DNA from: Opitutaceae bacterium EW11
GTDB lineage: Bacteria; Verrucomicrobiota; Verrucomicrobiia; Opitutales; Opitutaceae
Direction of reading: 5' to 3'
DNA: 64,000 bases
Assembly: GCA_003054665.1 (NCBI GenBank)
Contig: QAYY01000001.1
Coordinates: forward strand, 361,501 to 425,500
The notes below the pieces were generated by a model, which was not told the origin of the DNA, made no database searches, and worked only from the letters and a program-made list of their open reading frames with translations. Shown here piece after piece: positions 35,783 through 44,799 of the stretch. Within the stretch, counting starts at the first letter, position 1. Each line of letters opens with the position of its first letter. Position numbers and translations under genes: made by a program.

Positions 35783-36655
35783 ATGGCATTGCAATCGTCC
35801 GTTACCCCGGTAGCATCGGCCCATCCCCCAAAAACGACCATGTGGCAAAAACTCAAAGAGCAAATACCGACCGTGGTGATCACGGTCGTCCTGATCTGCG
35901 GTGCGGCTTACTGGATCCATCAGAAGACGGTCAGCGACATGGCAGCTCGAGAGCAGACTGCGTTGGACGCTCTGCGTGAACAACATGCCGCCGAACTCCG
36001 GGCTTCCGCAGAGGAGACTCAGAAGAAGATCGATGCGGTGCAGGCTCTGCTCAATGACGCCATCAAAAAGCGGGCAGCCGATGCCCTGATGACGGATGAG
36101 GAGTTTGCGAAGGTGAACGCGGACAAGGTGAACCAACTCGCCGAGGCGATCGCGACGAAGATGCAGCCGTACAATCCGCTCCCGAAGACACCCGAAGACG
36201 CAGAGCGCCTGCAAAACGAGCAGGTCGACAAGGTTTCTTCACGCATGGCCGACAAGATCCAGCCGATTCTCTCGGAAATGGCGAAGGACCAGAATCTCAC
36301 GCGCGACGCGATCAACTCCTATAGCCAGCGGATTTCCGACCAGATCGGCGCAGTGCTAACTGCCGAGCTGGCGAAGAACCAACAGCTCAACAACAATCTC
36401 GCCCAGACACAGGCGATCGCCCGCGACTCGCTTCGTCTCAGCCACGAAGTCACGGCACTGTACCTCAGCTCCTTCAAGGATCAGGGACTCATTACCCGGC
36501 TGCTCTCACTCCCGGCGAACGTCGTGCGCGACGCCACGAGCCTCAGCATCGTGAACAGCACGGAACGCCGAAAGATGGAAGAGCGACTCGTCTCACAAAT
36601 GAACGAGATCGAAAAACGGCTGAACGACGTTCAAGCGCAGACCCCACGGAAGTAG
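35783..36655 (+). CDS. Membrane-anchored coiled-coil protein, function unknown
   Basis: A 290-residue protein with one N-terminal membrane helix (TVVITVVLICGAAYWI, about 30-45) and a mostly helical, charged remainder with coiled-coil segments (about 50-95 and 255-285). The central part has repeated ADKVNQLAEAIATKM / ADKIQPILSEMAKD type helices. No catalytic motif is recognised. Start 35783 is kept, but the ATG at 35840, close to the membrane helix, is an equal candidate. A strong terminator follows. Confidence 0.72.
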   Translation: MALQSSVTPVASAHPPKTTMWQKLKEQIPTVVITVVLICGAAYWIHQKTVSDMAAREQTALDALREQHAAELRASAEETQKKIDAVQALLNDAIKKRAADALMTDEEFAKVNADKVNQLAEAIATKMQPYNPLPKTPEDAERLQNEQVDKVSSRMADKIQPILSEMAKDQNLTRDAINSYSQRISDQIGAVLTAELAKNQQLNNNLAQTQAIARDSLRLSHEVTALYLSSFKDQGLITRLLSLPANVVRDATSLSIVNSTERRKMEERLVSQMNEIEKRLNDVQAQTPRK

Positions 36656-36678
36656 TTTACTGCTCCATTTGCTCTCTC

Positions 36679-36706
36679 GGCCGCGCGATTCCCGCGCGGC
36701 CTTTTT
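36679..36706 (+). terminator. Intrinsic terminator
   Basis: A perfect 9-bp stem GGCCGCGCG/CGCGCGGCC (36679-36687 with 36693-36701), loop ATTCC, followed by TTTTT. It ends the transcript of the membrane-anchored coiled-coil gene 23 nt after its stop. Confidence 0.9.
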
Positions 36707-36839
36707 CGTTTTCGGCGGCTTCGGATCCTCGCCTGTGGACCAGGCGTCGCCGTATTTATCCGTCCGATACAAGGAATGCGCCGGATTTAAACCACGGCCG
36801 ACGTGCAGGGCAGCAGCCAGAATAGGTGGCCTTCGGCGT

Positions 36840-38003
36840 CTAGCTCCGTCCCTCTGAACGGAACTTTTTCCTGCATTCCCCGGGCGTCATTCCCGTAAGC
36901 CGTTTGAAGAGCACGCACATGTACTCCACGTGCTCGAAGCCGGTAAGCTCCGCGATTTTCTTGAGCGGGAAATCGGTCTCGATGAGAAGCTGGCGTATCC
37001 GCGCAACCTGTACGCGTCGAATCTCCGCCTGCGGAGAGCGCCCCAGGTGCCGGCGGAACTTCTTTTCGAGTTGGCTCCTTGACGCAGCTGCGTGCTTGAG
37101 AACCTGCTCCACGGCAATGCCGCTGCAGGCGTGTTCACGGATATAACTCAGGGCCGCAGCGACATTTTTGTCCTCGATCGCGAGGATATCGGTCGAATGG
37201 CGCGTCACAACGCCGGTGGGGTCTATGCGGACGTAGCTATCGGGCGGATTCTGCCCGTGCATGAGCTGATCGAGCATCTCCGCAGCACGGTAACCCGACT
37301 GAAACGGGTTTGTGGCCACGCTCGAAAGCGGAGGGTAAGCGAGTTCGCATCGGATCGCATCGTTGTTCGCGCCCAACACGGCGAGTTCTTCCGGGACCAG
37401 GAGTCCAGCGACTTGGGCTGCGGCCATGACCTGCAGGGCCCGCATGTCGTTACAGGCCATGACACCGACCGGCTTGGGCAACTGACTCAGCCAACCCGCC
37501 AGGGCCGCGGTCTGCTGTTCGTCCCAAAAAGGTGTCAGGTCGCCCGGATACTCGACGTCGAACACGTCGCAGCGGGCTCCGGTCAGGCGCGCCGCCTCAA
37601 CAAATCCATCGCGCCGCTCGCATGACCATCCGTCGTTGTAGAAGCCACAGAATCCGACATGGCGATACCCGCGCTCCATGAAGTGCTCCGCTCCGAGATG
37701 CCCGATCGCCGCATTGTCGGGCCGAATCTTCGGCACGCCGGGAGACGGCGGCGTATCGCTCATATCCACAAGCGGAATACCCAGCTCGTTGCAGCCCTGT
37801 ATCAGGGCCGGAGTCGTGTGCCGGCTGATCACCCCGCGCCACGGTTTGCTGCGAAGCCACCTCGGATCGGTCTCCGCCTTTGCCTCGTCGTCCAAGAATG
37901 CCGCCCACGGCCGATGAGACCGCTCGTAATGGCCAATCCCCTGAAGCGTCGGTGAACACTCCTCCTGCCTTGTCATGAAGATGAGCAACACCTGCGGTCT
38001 CAT
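36840..38003 (-). CDS. AraC/XylR-type transcriptional regulator with LacI-like sensor domain
   Basis: A 387-residue regulator. The N-terminal part (about 5-270) is a periplasmic-binding-protein-like sugar sensor (GYRHVGFCGF, ACNDMRALQVMAAAQ, LAVLGANND). The C-terminal AraC HTH (about 285-385) has SRSQLEKKFRRHLGRSP and LKKIAELTGFEHVEYMCVLFKR (landmark near 355). This is the XylR domain order of enteric bacteria, where the ligand is xylose. ATG 38003 is chosen since the sensor fold begins at RPQVLLIF. Neighbouring genes do not reveal its target. Confidence 0.9.
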   Translation of the reverse strand: MRPQVLLIFMTRQEECSPTLQGIGHYERSHRPWAAFLDDEAKAETDPRWLRSKPWRGVISRHTTPALIQGCNELGIPLVDMSDTPPSPGVPKIRPDNAAIGHLGAEHFMERGYRHVGFCGFYNDGWSCERRDGFVEAARLTGARCDVFDVEYPGDLTPFWDEQQTAALAGWLSQLPKPVGVMACNDMRALQVMAAAQVAGLLVPEELAVLGANNDAIRCELAYPPLSSVATNPFQSGYRAAEMLDQLMHGQNPPDSYVRIDPTGVVTRHSTDILAIEDKNVAAALSYIREHACSGIAVEQVLKHAAASRSQLEKKFRRHLGRSPQAEIRRVQVARIRQLLIETDFPLKKIAELTGFEHVEYMCVLFKRLTGMTPGECRKKFRSEGRS

Positions 38004-38167
38004 TGGGCCGGATCGTGACTGTAATGCCGACCACGTGCAACCCTGGGCCAGCACTGCGCTGCATCACCGGAAAAGGGATACGGTCAAAGCCCCCTCCTCG
38101 CCCAACGAAAGCCAACGCCTCACCGGCGGAGGATTCGCGGACAATCGTACCTGCAGAGCGACCCAGA

Positions 38168-39025
38168 CTAGAGCGATGGTTTGATCGCCTCGAAGGCTTC
38201 GGTCGCGGCGTCAGCGACAGGTGCTATATCTTCCGGCGTCAGGCCTGCCGACTGGAGTTTCTCCAGGGTCAAATCCCAATACATCGCCTCTCCCGGCAGA
38301 GAAAAGCCTGCGTCGCATGCAATCCCCGCCGCAATATTCAGGAGCAGTGCCGCGCGGGCGTGGGGTCCGTGGACGGGTTCGAGCAGGTAGTGATCGCGAA
38401 TGGGATCCGTGATGGTCGCGGGGAATTTCCAGCTCTCAAGCACGGTTGCAGCAACGTCCGCGTTGGTCATTCCGACCAGATCGCGTTCCCAAGTGATCAA
38501 CGCGGGCACCCCCGAACGGCTGTAGTGCCGCTCGGGCGAGAACGTCCGGCGGACGAAGCTCTCGAGCACCAGCTTGCCCATGGACCGCAGCAGTGCCGCC
38601 GCGTATGCCGCCCGAGGGTCGATCTCCAGGCGTTTCGCCAGGATTTCGGCAGCAAGCGCCGTGACCAGCGTGTTGTCGCGCAGTCGAGTCCCAGAGTGTG
38701 CGTAAAACGTGAGATTCTGCTCGTCCAACTGCGCCGCGGCAGCGAGCCCCGTCAGGCGGAACACTTCCACAAATCCGACGCGTGCGACGGCCTCTTCGAC
38801 CGAAGCGATGCCTCCGCCTCCATAGGCCACACTGTTGCTGATCCTGATGATCCGAGCGGAAAGGCTGGCGTCGCGGCGGAGAAGCTTGGCGATATCCTCC
38901 AAGCTCGTATTTGCATCCGCAATAAGCTCGTCCAGACGCAGAAGGATCTGCGGAGAAGCAGGCAGCTTCTGCGCGAGCTGCAGGAGGACATCGCGAGTAG
39001 GAGTCGCCAGGGGCATTCCCCTCAT
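38168..39025 (-). CDS. HDOD-domain protein
   Basis: A 285-residue protein with one HDOD domain (about 12-215), a catalytically dead relative of HD phosphohydrolases that serves in signalling. The landmarks LPASPQILLRL, LLRRDASLSARIIRISNSVAYG and ALLRSMGKLVLE are typical. No receiver or GGDEF domain is attached. Start 39025 is taken; ATG 39016 is an alternative. Confidence 0.85.
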   Translation of the reverse strand: MRGMPLATPTRDVLLQLAQKLPASPQILLRLDELIADANTSLEDIAKLLRRDASLSARIIRISNSVAYGGGGIASVEEAVARVGFVEVFRLTGLAAAAQLDEQNLTFYAHSGTRLRDNTLVTALAAEILAKRLEIDPRAAYAAALLRSMGKLVLESFVRRTFSPERHYSRSGVPALITWERDLVGMTNADVAATVLESWKFPATITDPIRDHYLLEPVHGPHARAALLLNIAAGIACDAGFSLPGEAMYWDLTLEKLQSAGLTPEDIAPVADAATEAFEAIKPSL

Positions 39026-39213
39026 TATCGGCCACTTCGGGGAATTGCTAAAGCAAACTTACGCAAATTGCTGCTCGGGGATAAATTCCGACGCCCCGCC
39101 CGATTGGGCGGGCCCCATCCTGCTCATGGATGCCTGCACCGCTCGGGGAGTTCTGCGATTCTTCCGAGGCCGTTGACCAGTGCTCTCCGGGGCATACCTG
39201 TAGCGTTCCCCCC

Positions 39214-40209
39214 ATGACCAAGTCTGCTGCTCCGATCGCCGCGCCGGCGATCCCGCTCCGCCTCACGGTGTGTTGCGCCGTCTTCTTTTCGTTCCTGGTT
39301 TCTTCCGCCCTTGGCGAAACGCTCCGAGATCGGATCCGGGAGCGGCGCGCCCAGAAAACCGAATTGGCCGCCCACCCCGAAGAGTCCGATGAAACGTCGC
39401 CCACACTGCAGCACGTGCCAGGCAACGTCCGACGGCTACCCGACATCGCGTACGGCAGCGACGCCGCGCAACGCCTCGACATCTATCTGCCCGCGTCGAC
39501 GCCTCCCAAAAACGCCCCCATCCTCTTCATGGTTCACGGCGGTGGTTGGGCACGCGGCGACAAAGCCATGCAAACCGTGGTGGAAAACAAAGTGGCCCAC
39601 TGGGTGCCGCGCGGATTCATCTTCGTATCCATAAACTACCGACTTCTTCCTGCGGCCCGGCCGCTGGAACAGGCCGACGACATTTCGCGCGCCCTCGCCT
39701 ACGTCCAAACGCATGCCAAAGACTGGGGCGGCAATCCCGAGAGCGTGGTCCTGATGGGACACTCCGCGGGCGCCCACCTGGTCGCGCTGCTGGCCGCTCA
39801 ACCCAAGCGCGCCGTCGACTTGGGCGCGAAACCTTGGCTCGGCAGCGTGCTGCTCGACAGCGCCGCGCTCGACGTGCCCGCAATCATGGAGAAGCGCCAT
39901 TTCCGGCTCTATGACCCAGCCTTCGGCAAGGATCCCGCTTACTGGAAACTCGCGTCGCCCTATCATCTGCTCACCGCCCCCGCTCAACCGGTTTTCGCAG
40001 TCTGCTCCAGCCGCCGTGCCGATTCGCGGGCTCAGGCTCGCAGTTTCGCAGCGCATGCAAAATCCATCGGATCGGCGGTGACCGTTCACGAAGAGGACAA
40101 GACGCACCGGGAGATCAACGATGAGCTCGGTTTGACCGGACCCTACACGGAAGCGGTAGACGCGTTCCTGCGGTCGCTGAGCCCGAGTCTGGCCGAAGAG
40201 CTTCGTTGA
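39214..40209 (+). CDS. Secreted alpha/beta-hydrolase (carbohydrate esterase/BD-FAE-like)
   Basis: About 331 residues with a signal peptide (hydrophobic 12-30, ending SSALG) and an alpha/beta-hydrolase domain (about 75-320). The oxyanion motif MVHGGGWARGDK, nucleophile elbow GHSAGAH (Ser) and the late His in KTHREIN are clear; the acidic residue is probably the Asp in SSRRADS. Relatives cleave acetyl or feruloyl groups from plant polysaccharides or small esters. The ATG is preceded by GCGTTCCCCCC. It lies next to a GH74 xyloglucanase gene on the same strand, 252 nt away. Confidence 0.82.
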   Translation: MTKSAAPIAAPAIPLRLTVCCAVFFSFLVSSALGETLRDRIRERRAQKTELAAHPEESDETSPTLQHVPGNVRRLPDIAYGSDAAQRLDIYLPASTPPKNAPILFMVHGGGWARGDKAMQTVVENKVAHWVPRGFIFVSINYRLLPAARPLEQADDISRALAYVQTHAKDWGGNPESVVLMGHSAGAHLVALLAAQPKRAVDLGAKPWLGSVLLDSAALDVPAIMEKRHFRLYDPAFGKDPAYWKLASPYHLLTAPAQPVFAVCSSRRADSRAQARSFAAHAKSIGSAVTVHEEDKTHREINDELGLTGPYTEAVDAFLRSLSPSLAEELR

Positions 40210-40461
40210 CACGGCGCCGACTGCCCCCGCCGTGAGGAGAGCGCTCGCAGAATTCGATACGGTTGTCTCCATCGCAGATCGATTGAGCGGCCGCGGCGAC
40301 CAATCGTGAGAGCACACAGAGCGCTGTATTCGCCGATTCCCGACAGGCAGGGACTCAGCGAGTGCGGTGAGAGGAATCTCCGCTATCCGCCCCAGGTTAC
40401 TCGAACGAGCGAAACGAAACCGACATCGACGCCCTCCGCGTTGAAGCCAAAATCAGCGCCG

Positions 40462-42768
40462 ATGGTTCTTCTTCGACGACCTGCGCGTATCGCGCACCTG
40501 ACTCTCGCCCTTTGGCTCGGCCTCAGTTCCGTTCCCGGCTTCGCTTCGAGCGGACCGTCAGCCGAGCCCACCTCGCCGCCCATCTCCGCACAAGCGTACG
40601 AGTGGCGCAACGTCGCCATCGGCGGCGGAGGCTTCGTGACCGGCGTCCTGTTTCACCCAACGGAAGCCGGCCTCGCGTACGCCCGCACCGACGTCGGTGG
40701 TGCGTACCGTCGCGAGGGCACGGACGCGGCGTGGGTTCCTCTGCAGGACAGCCTGAGCCGCCCCGACTGGAATCTGCTCGGAGTCGATGGCATCGCGGTC
40801 GATCCGAACGATGCATCTCGCGTTTACCTCGCCGCCGGCACGTACGTCAGTCCGGAAGTCGGAAACGGCGCGCTGCTTGCCAGCGACGACCGAGGGCGCA
40901 CCTGGACGAGAATACCGTTACCCTTTCCGCTCGGCGGCAACGAACCCGGCCGCAATTCGGGCGAGCGACTCGCGGTCGACCCGCATGACGGACGGCTCCT
41001 GTACCTCGGCACGCGCACCAACGGGCTATGGCGCAGCAAAGACCACGGCGCCACCTGGAGCAAAGTTGCCTCTTTTCCCGGTCTTTCGGACGACAGCGTT
41101 CAACAACGAACCGAATCCGACCGGTTCAATCCGCTCAGCCGTCCCGTCGGCATTCCGGTCGTCGTCTTCGACCCACGGGGCAAAGCCGGAGAACCGACGC
41201 CTCGCATCTACGCGGCCATTTCGCGAGCCGATCGCGGCATCGTCGCCAGCCGGGACGCCGGGCAGACCTGGTCCCAGCTCGCCGGCCAACCCGTAGGATT
41301 GCGTCCGACCGACATGATCGTGCTGCCCGACGGTACGCTCGTCGCAACCTACGCGGATCTGCCCGGCCCAAATCGAATGTCGGCCGGCACAGTCTGGAAG
41401 TACGCGCCGGAAACGGAGAGCTGGACGGAAATCGCTCCAGAGAAGGGATCTTTTGGATACGCTTGCGCGACGTTCGACCCTTCCAGCCCCGCAACGCTTC
41501 TCGTGAGCACATGGAATCGTTTGGGGGGCGAAGAGATCTTCCGGAGCCTCGACGCTGGCAAAACCTGGCATCCGATGCTGTCGAAATCGCGCTGGGACCA
41601 CTCGGCCGCGCCGTACACGGCGGGAATGCATATCCATTGGATCAGCTCCGTCGCGGTCGATCCGCGCGACCGCGATCGTGTGCTTTTCACGACTGGCTAC
41701 GGCGTCTGGCAAAGCCTCAACGCCACCGCTTCCGACCGGAACGAACCGGTGCAATGGCAACTCGCCGTGAGAGGCATCGAAGAGACAGTACCTCTCACGC
41801 TCGTCAGCCCGCTGCAGGGACCCCATCTCATCAGCGGACTCGGCGACATCGACGGATTCCTCCACCACGATCTCGACGCCACTCCGGCACAAGGTGCGTT
41901 TCAGGGTCCACGGTTCAAAAACACCGAGTCCATCGACTTCGCCGGGCCGGTGCCGACGTTCTTCGTCCGTTCGGGCACGACGTACAAGATGGACGTCGTG
42001 CATGGCGCCTGGTCGGACGATGGAGGTGAACATTGGACCCGCTTCGTCGGCGAGCCTCCGCTTCCCGCAGCTGGGCTAACTTTTCCGGGCTTCCCAGGTG
42101 GACGTTTTCCTGGAAACGCCCCCGCCCACCGCACGGGCCCGATCACCGTCAGCGCGGACGGCAAGATCATCGTCTGGACGCTCATGGGCCAGTCTCCGTG
42201 TTTCTCGACAGACCGCGGCGCGACTTGGGCGCCGTCGCAAGGCGCTCCGGCCAACCTCGCTGTCGCGGCGGACCGCGTCGTCTCCTCGCACTTCTACGGC
42301 GTCGATCTTTTCGGCGGGGCCCTCTACGTGAGCACCGACGGTGCTCAAAGCTTCAAGAAAGTGCGCGAGGATCTCGGTGGCCAGCGGGCGCGTTTCGCCC
42401 GCCCCAATCTCCGTCCCGTCCCGGGCCGCACCGGCGAAGTGTGGCTGACGTTGAACAACCGCCTCCACCACTTCACCGAACTCGGGAAGAACGAAATTAA
42501 CGTCGCCGGTGTGGATTCGGCTGCGAGCGTCGGTTTCGGCCTCGCGCCCGGGGGCAAAGACTACCCCGCGGTTTTTCTCGCCGGTCAAATCGGCGGCGTG
42601 CACGGGCTGTATCGCTCGGACGATGCCGGGCGCACCTGGATCCGCATCAGCGATCCGAGCCATCAATTTGGCGGCGCCGGGCTGGTGACAGGCGATCCGC
42701 GGGTTTTCGGGCGCGTTTATTTCGCGACTGGCGGTCGCGGCATCTTTTACGGCGATCCGAAGCCGTAG
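40462..42768 (+). CDS. Secreted GH74 family xyloglucanase
   Basis: A 768-residue protein with a signal peptide (about 1-30) and the two seven-bladed propellers of GH74. Family landmarks are AYEWRNVAIGGGGFVTG, LAYARTDVGGAYRRE with candidate catalytic D77, LGVDGIAVDPND, GNEPGRNSGERLAVDP, and GLGDIDGF with candidate second catalytic D462. Asp-box/BNR strings (SxDxGxTW) recur through the blades. GH74 enzymes cut the beta-1,4-glucan backbone of xyloglucan. Start 40462 gives the signal peptide; an open frame further upstream is not protein-like. Confidence 0.9.
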   Translation: MVLLRRPARIAHLTLALWLGLSSVPGFASSGPSAEPTSPPISAQAYEWRNVAIGGGGFVTGVLFHPTEAGLAYARTDVGGAYRREGTDAAWVPLQDSLSRPDWNLLGVDGIAVDPNDASRVYLAAGTYVSPEVGNGALLASDDRGRTWTRIPLPFPLGGNEPGRNSGERLAVDPHDGRLLYLGTRTNGLWRSKDHGATWSKVASFPGLSDDSVQQRTESDRFNPLSRPVGIPVVVFDPRGKAGEPTPRIYAAISRADRGIVASRDAGQTWSQLAGQPVGLRPTDMIVLPDGTLVATYADLPGPNRMSAGTVWKYAPETESWTEIAPEKGSFGYACATFDPSSPATLLVSTWNRLGGEEIFRSLDAGKTWHPMLSKSRWDHSAAPYTAGMHIHWISSVAVDPRDRDRVLFTTGYGVWQSLNATASDRNEPVQWQLAVRGIEETVPLTLVSPLQGPHLISGLGDIDGFLHHDLDATPAQGAFQGPRFKNTESIDFAGPVPTFFVRSGTTYKMDVVHGAWSDDGGEHWTRFVGEPPLPAAGLTFPGFPGGRFPGNAPAHRTGPITVSADGKIIVWTLMGQSPCFSTDRGATWAPSQGAPANLAVAADRVVSSHFYGVDLFGGALYVSTDGAQSFKKVREDLGGQRARFARPNLRPVPGRTGEVWLTLNNRLHHFTELGKNEINVAGVDSAASVGFGLAPGGKDYPAVFLAGQIGGVHGLYRSDDAGRTWIRISDPSHQFGGAGLVTGDPRVFGRVYFATGGRGIFYGDPKP

Positions 42769-42898
42769 TTGCTCAACCAAATCAGACTGTGCGGCGGACT
42801 GCCTGGCGGTCACACGGCGTAGTTGAGCCGTACATACCCCGTTCGATGCGACGCGCCCGTCGCGCCAGTCGACTGACACCGGTCCGGCAGGGGCGTTT

Positions 42899-43396
42899 TC
42901 AGCCGACACGCGGGCCGCTCAAGGCCGCGAAGAGGAAAAGCGCGATCATCGCCCCCGCGCAGGCAAGTCGGGCGACGGACGACAAGACGAAGCCCGTCGC
43001 AGCGCCGAACCCCGCCTTCAGCGAGGCTTTGTCCGTCTGCTTGGCCAGGAGCTTTTCCGCAACGATGGCGCCAAAGATCGTTCCGAGGATGAGCGCCGGC
43101 AGGGAGAAGAACATTCCCACGAGGGCTCCTCCGCTCGCGCCCGCCATTCCCCATTTGCTGCCGCCAAAAAGCTTCGTGCCCACCAACACTCCGACGAAGT
43201 CCGCCACGATCGAAAGCAGCCAAATCCCCGCGATGAAGCCGATGGAGAGCCAGGACAACTGGTCGGGGATGATCAGCTTGTGAATGATCGCAGCGGCAAG
43301 AATCAGCGTCGTCCCTGGGAGAAGCGGCACGATCACGCCCGCCACGCCGATCAGCATGAGGATAATCGTCAGGGTCCAGGTGGCGGCTTCCAGCAT
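42899..43396 (-). CDS. DUF456 family membrane protein
   Basis: A 165-residue protein with about four hydrophobic segments. The DUF456 pattern is visible: ILMLIGVAGVIVPLLPGTTLILAAAIIH (landmark near 10-37), and two glycine-rich helices GASGGALVGMFFSLPALILGTIFGAIVAE (near 83-111). Function of the family is unknown. ATG 43396 is chosen since membrane sequence starts soon after. Divergent from the DMT transporter over 242 nt. Confidence 0.85.
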   Translation of the reverse strand: MLEAATWTLTIILMLIGVAGVIVPLLPGTTLILAAAIIHKLIIPDQLSWLSIGFIAGIWLLSIVADFVGVLVGTKLFGGSKWGMAGASGGALVGMFFSLPALILGTIFGAIVAEKLLAKQTDKASLKAGFGAATGFVLSSVARLACAGAMIALFLFAALSGPRVG

Positions 43397-43638
43397 CTGC
43401 CCCAAGACACGCGAGCGTCGGGCAAAGTTGCGAGAGGAAAGTCCGAACTCGTGTCGGCGTTCCAAACGCGATTCACCAGGCGCAACTCTCTATTCGGGCC
43501 ATCGAGGACGAACGCTCTGCGGAGCACGCGACACTCGGCGAACCGTTCGGGCCCGTGGCTCGACATCGTGGCGTTCGAACGCATCGAACGGGGCCACGCT
43601 CGCCTCCGCCGGCGCGAGCCGCCAGATTGCGTGGTTTC

Positions 43639-44550
43639 ATGGACGAGCCCTCGCAGGGATCCTTTTCGCATCAGCTCGGCGGCATCCTGCTGCTGATCGC
43701 GGCCGTGCTGTGTTTCTCATGCATGGATGCGTCGGCTAAGTGGCTCAACCAATCGATGCCGTCGCTCCAGACCGTCTCCCTGCGTTACCTCGGAAGCTTC
43801 GTCATCACTGCGTCCCTGCTAAATCCTCGGAGCCGGCCGGGAGTCCTTCGGACGCGCCGCCGCGGTCTACAGATCGTCCGCGCGCTGTTGCTGGTGACCT
43901 CGACCATGAGCGGGTTCGCCGCCGTGCGTTACCTTCGCCTGACGCAGCTCACCTCCATCACGTTCGCCTCGCCTCTCATCGTGGCGCTCATTGCGGGCCC
44001 GCTGCTCGGAGAAAAGATCGGCCCACGGCGTGTCGTGGCCGTGATCGTCGGTTTTTTGGGCGTCCTGATTGTCACCCGCCCGGGCACCGGCACCGTCCAT
44101 CCGGCCGCGTTGCTGGCCTTCGTGGCCGCCTGCGCCAACGCACTCTATTCGATCGCCACACGGAAGATCGCCGCATACGACCCGCCGGAGACGACGATGC
44201 TCTACACGATGATCGTCGGATCTGTCGTGGTCGCCCCAATACTCCCGCTCGTCTGGCAGGCCCCGGCCTCACCGAAGGTTTGGGGCGTGGTGGCGATCAT
44301 CTCGACGCTCGGCGCGCTCAGTCACTGGTGCCTGATTCTCGCCCACAAACGCGCGCCGGCCACCGTGCTGGCGCCGTTTTACTACACCCAACTCTTGGGC
44401 GCGACGCTCGTGGGTGCGTTGGTGTTCCATGAGCTTCCCGATCGCTGGACAATCCTCGGCGGTTCAATCGTAATGGGCTCCGGTTTGTACCTCGTCTACC
44501 GCGAGCGCGTCCGGCAGAAGCCGGTCCCGAGTTCGGACGTCGCGGCATAG
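43639..44550 (+). CDS. DMT-superfamily (EamA) transporter
   Basis: A 303-residue protein of ten predicted membrane helices built from two EamA repeats (about 12-145 and 155-290). The signature CFSCMDASAKWLNQSMP opens the first repeat and FHELPDRWTILGGSIVMGSGLYLVYRE (landmark) closes the second. The superfamily exports metabolites or drugs; the substrate is unknown. The ATG follows TGCGTGGTTTC. Confidence 0.87.
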   Translation: MDEPSQGSFSHQLGGILLLIAAVLCFSCMDASAKWLNQSMPSLQTVSLRYLGSFVITASLLNPRSRPGVLRTRRRGLQIVRALLLVTSTMSGFAAVRYLRLTQLTSITFASPLIVALIAGPLLGEKIGPRRVVAVIVGFLGVLIVTRPGTGTVHPAALLAFVAACANALYSIATRKIAAYDPPETTMLYTMIVGSVVVAPILPLVWQAPASPKVWGVVAIISTLGALSHWCLILAHKRAPATVLAPFYYTQLLGATLVGALVFHELPDRWTILGGSIVMGSGLYLVYRERVRQKPVPSSDVAA

Positions 44551-44799
44551 GATGGGCTCGGGATTCGGTTTCGCAGCTCCCAAGACCGGGCTCGAATTCC
44601 CTCACCCCGGGGAGCCTTGACCTAGGCGGGGGAGTTGCCTGCGATTCTCGGCGTGGGGCTCACGTCCGGGGGGCGGCAATCGGATCCCGGGACGGGACTG
44701 CCTCACTGCCGGGACCTCATCTCAAGCGTTGGCCTGTGCGCCATGCGCTTTCGGCGGGTGGATATAGGTAGCTCGATTGTCGTTTGTGTTGATCACTCC

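Noticed and set aside
35729-36214. Upstream extension of the small minus-strand gene at 35402-35728
   Set aside because: This part reads antisense to the membrane-anchored coiled-coil gene at 35783 and is rich in Arg, His and Cys with no domain features. Only the portion after the GTG at 35728 is protein-like.
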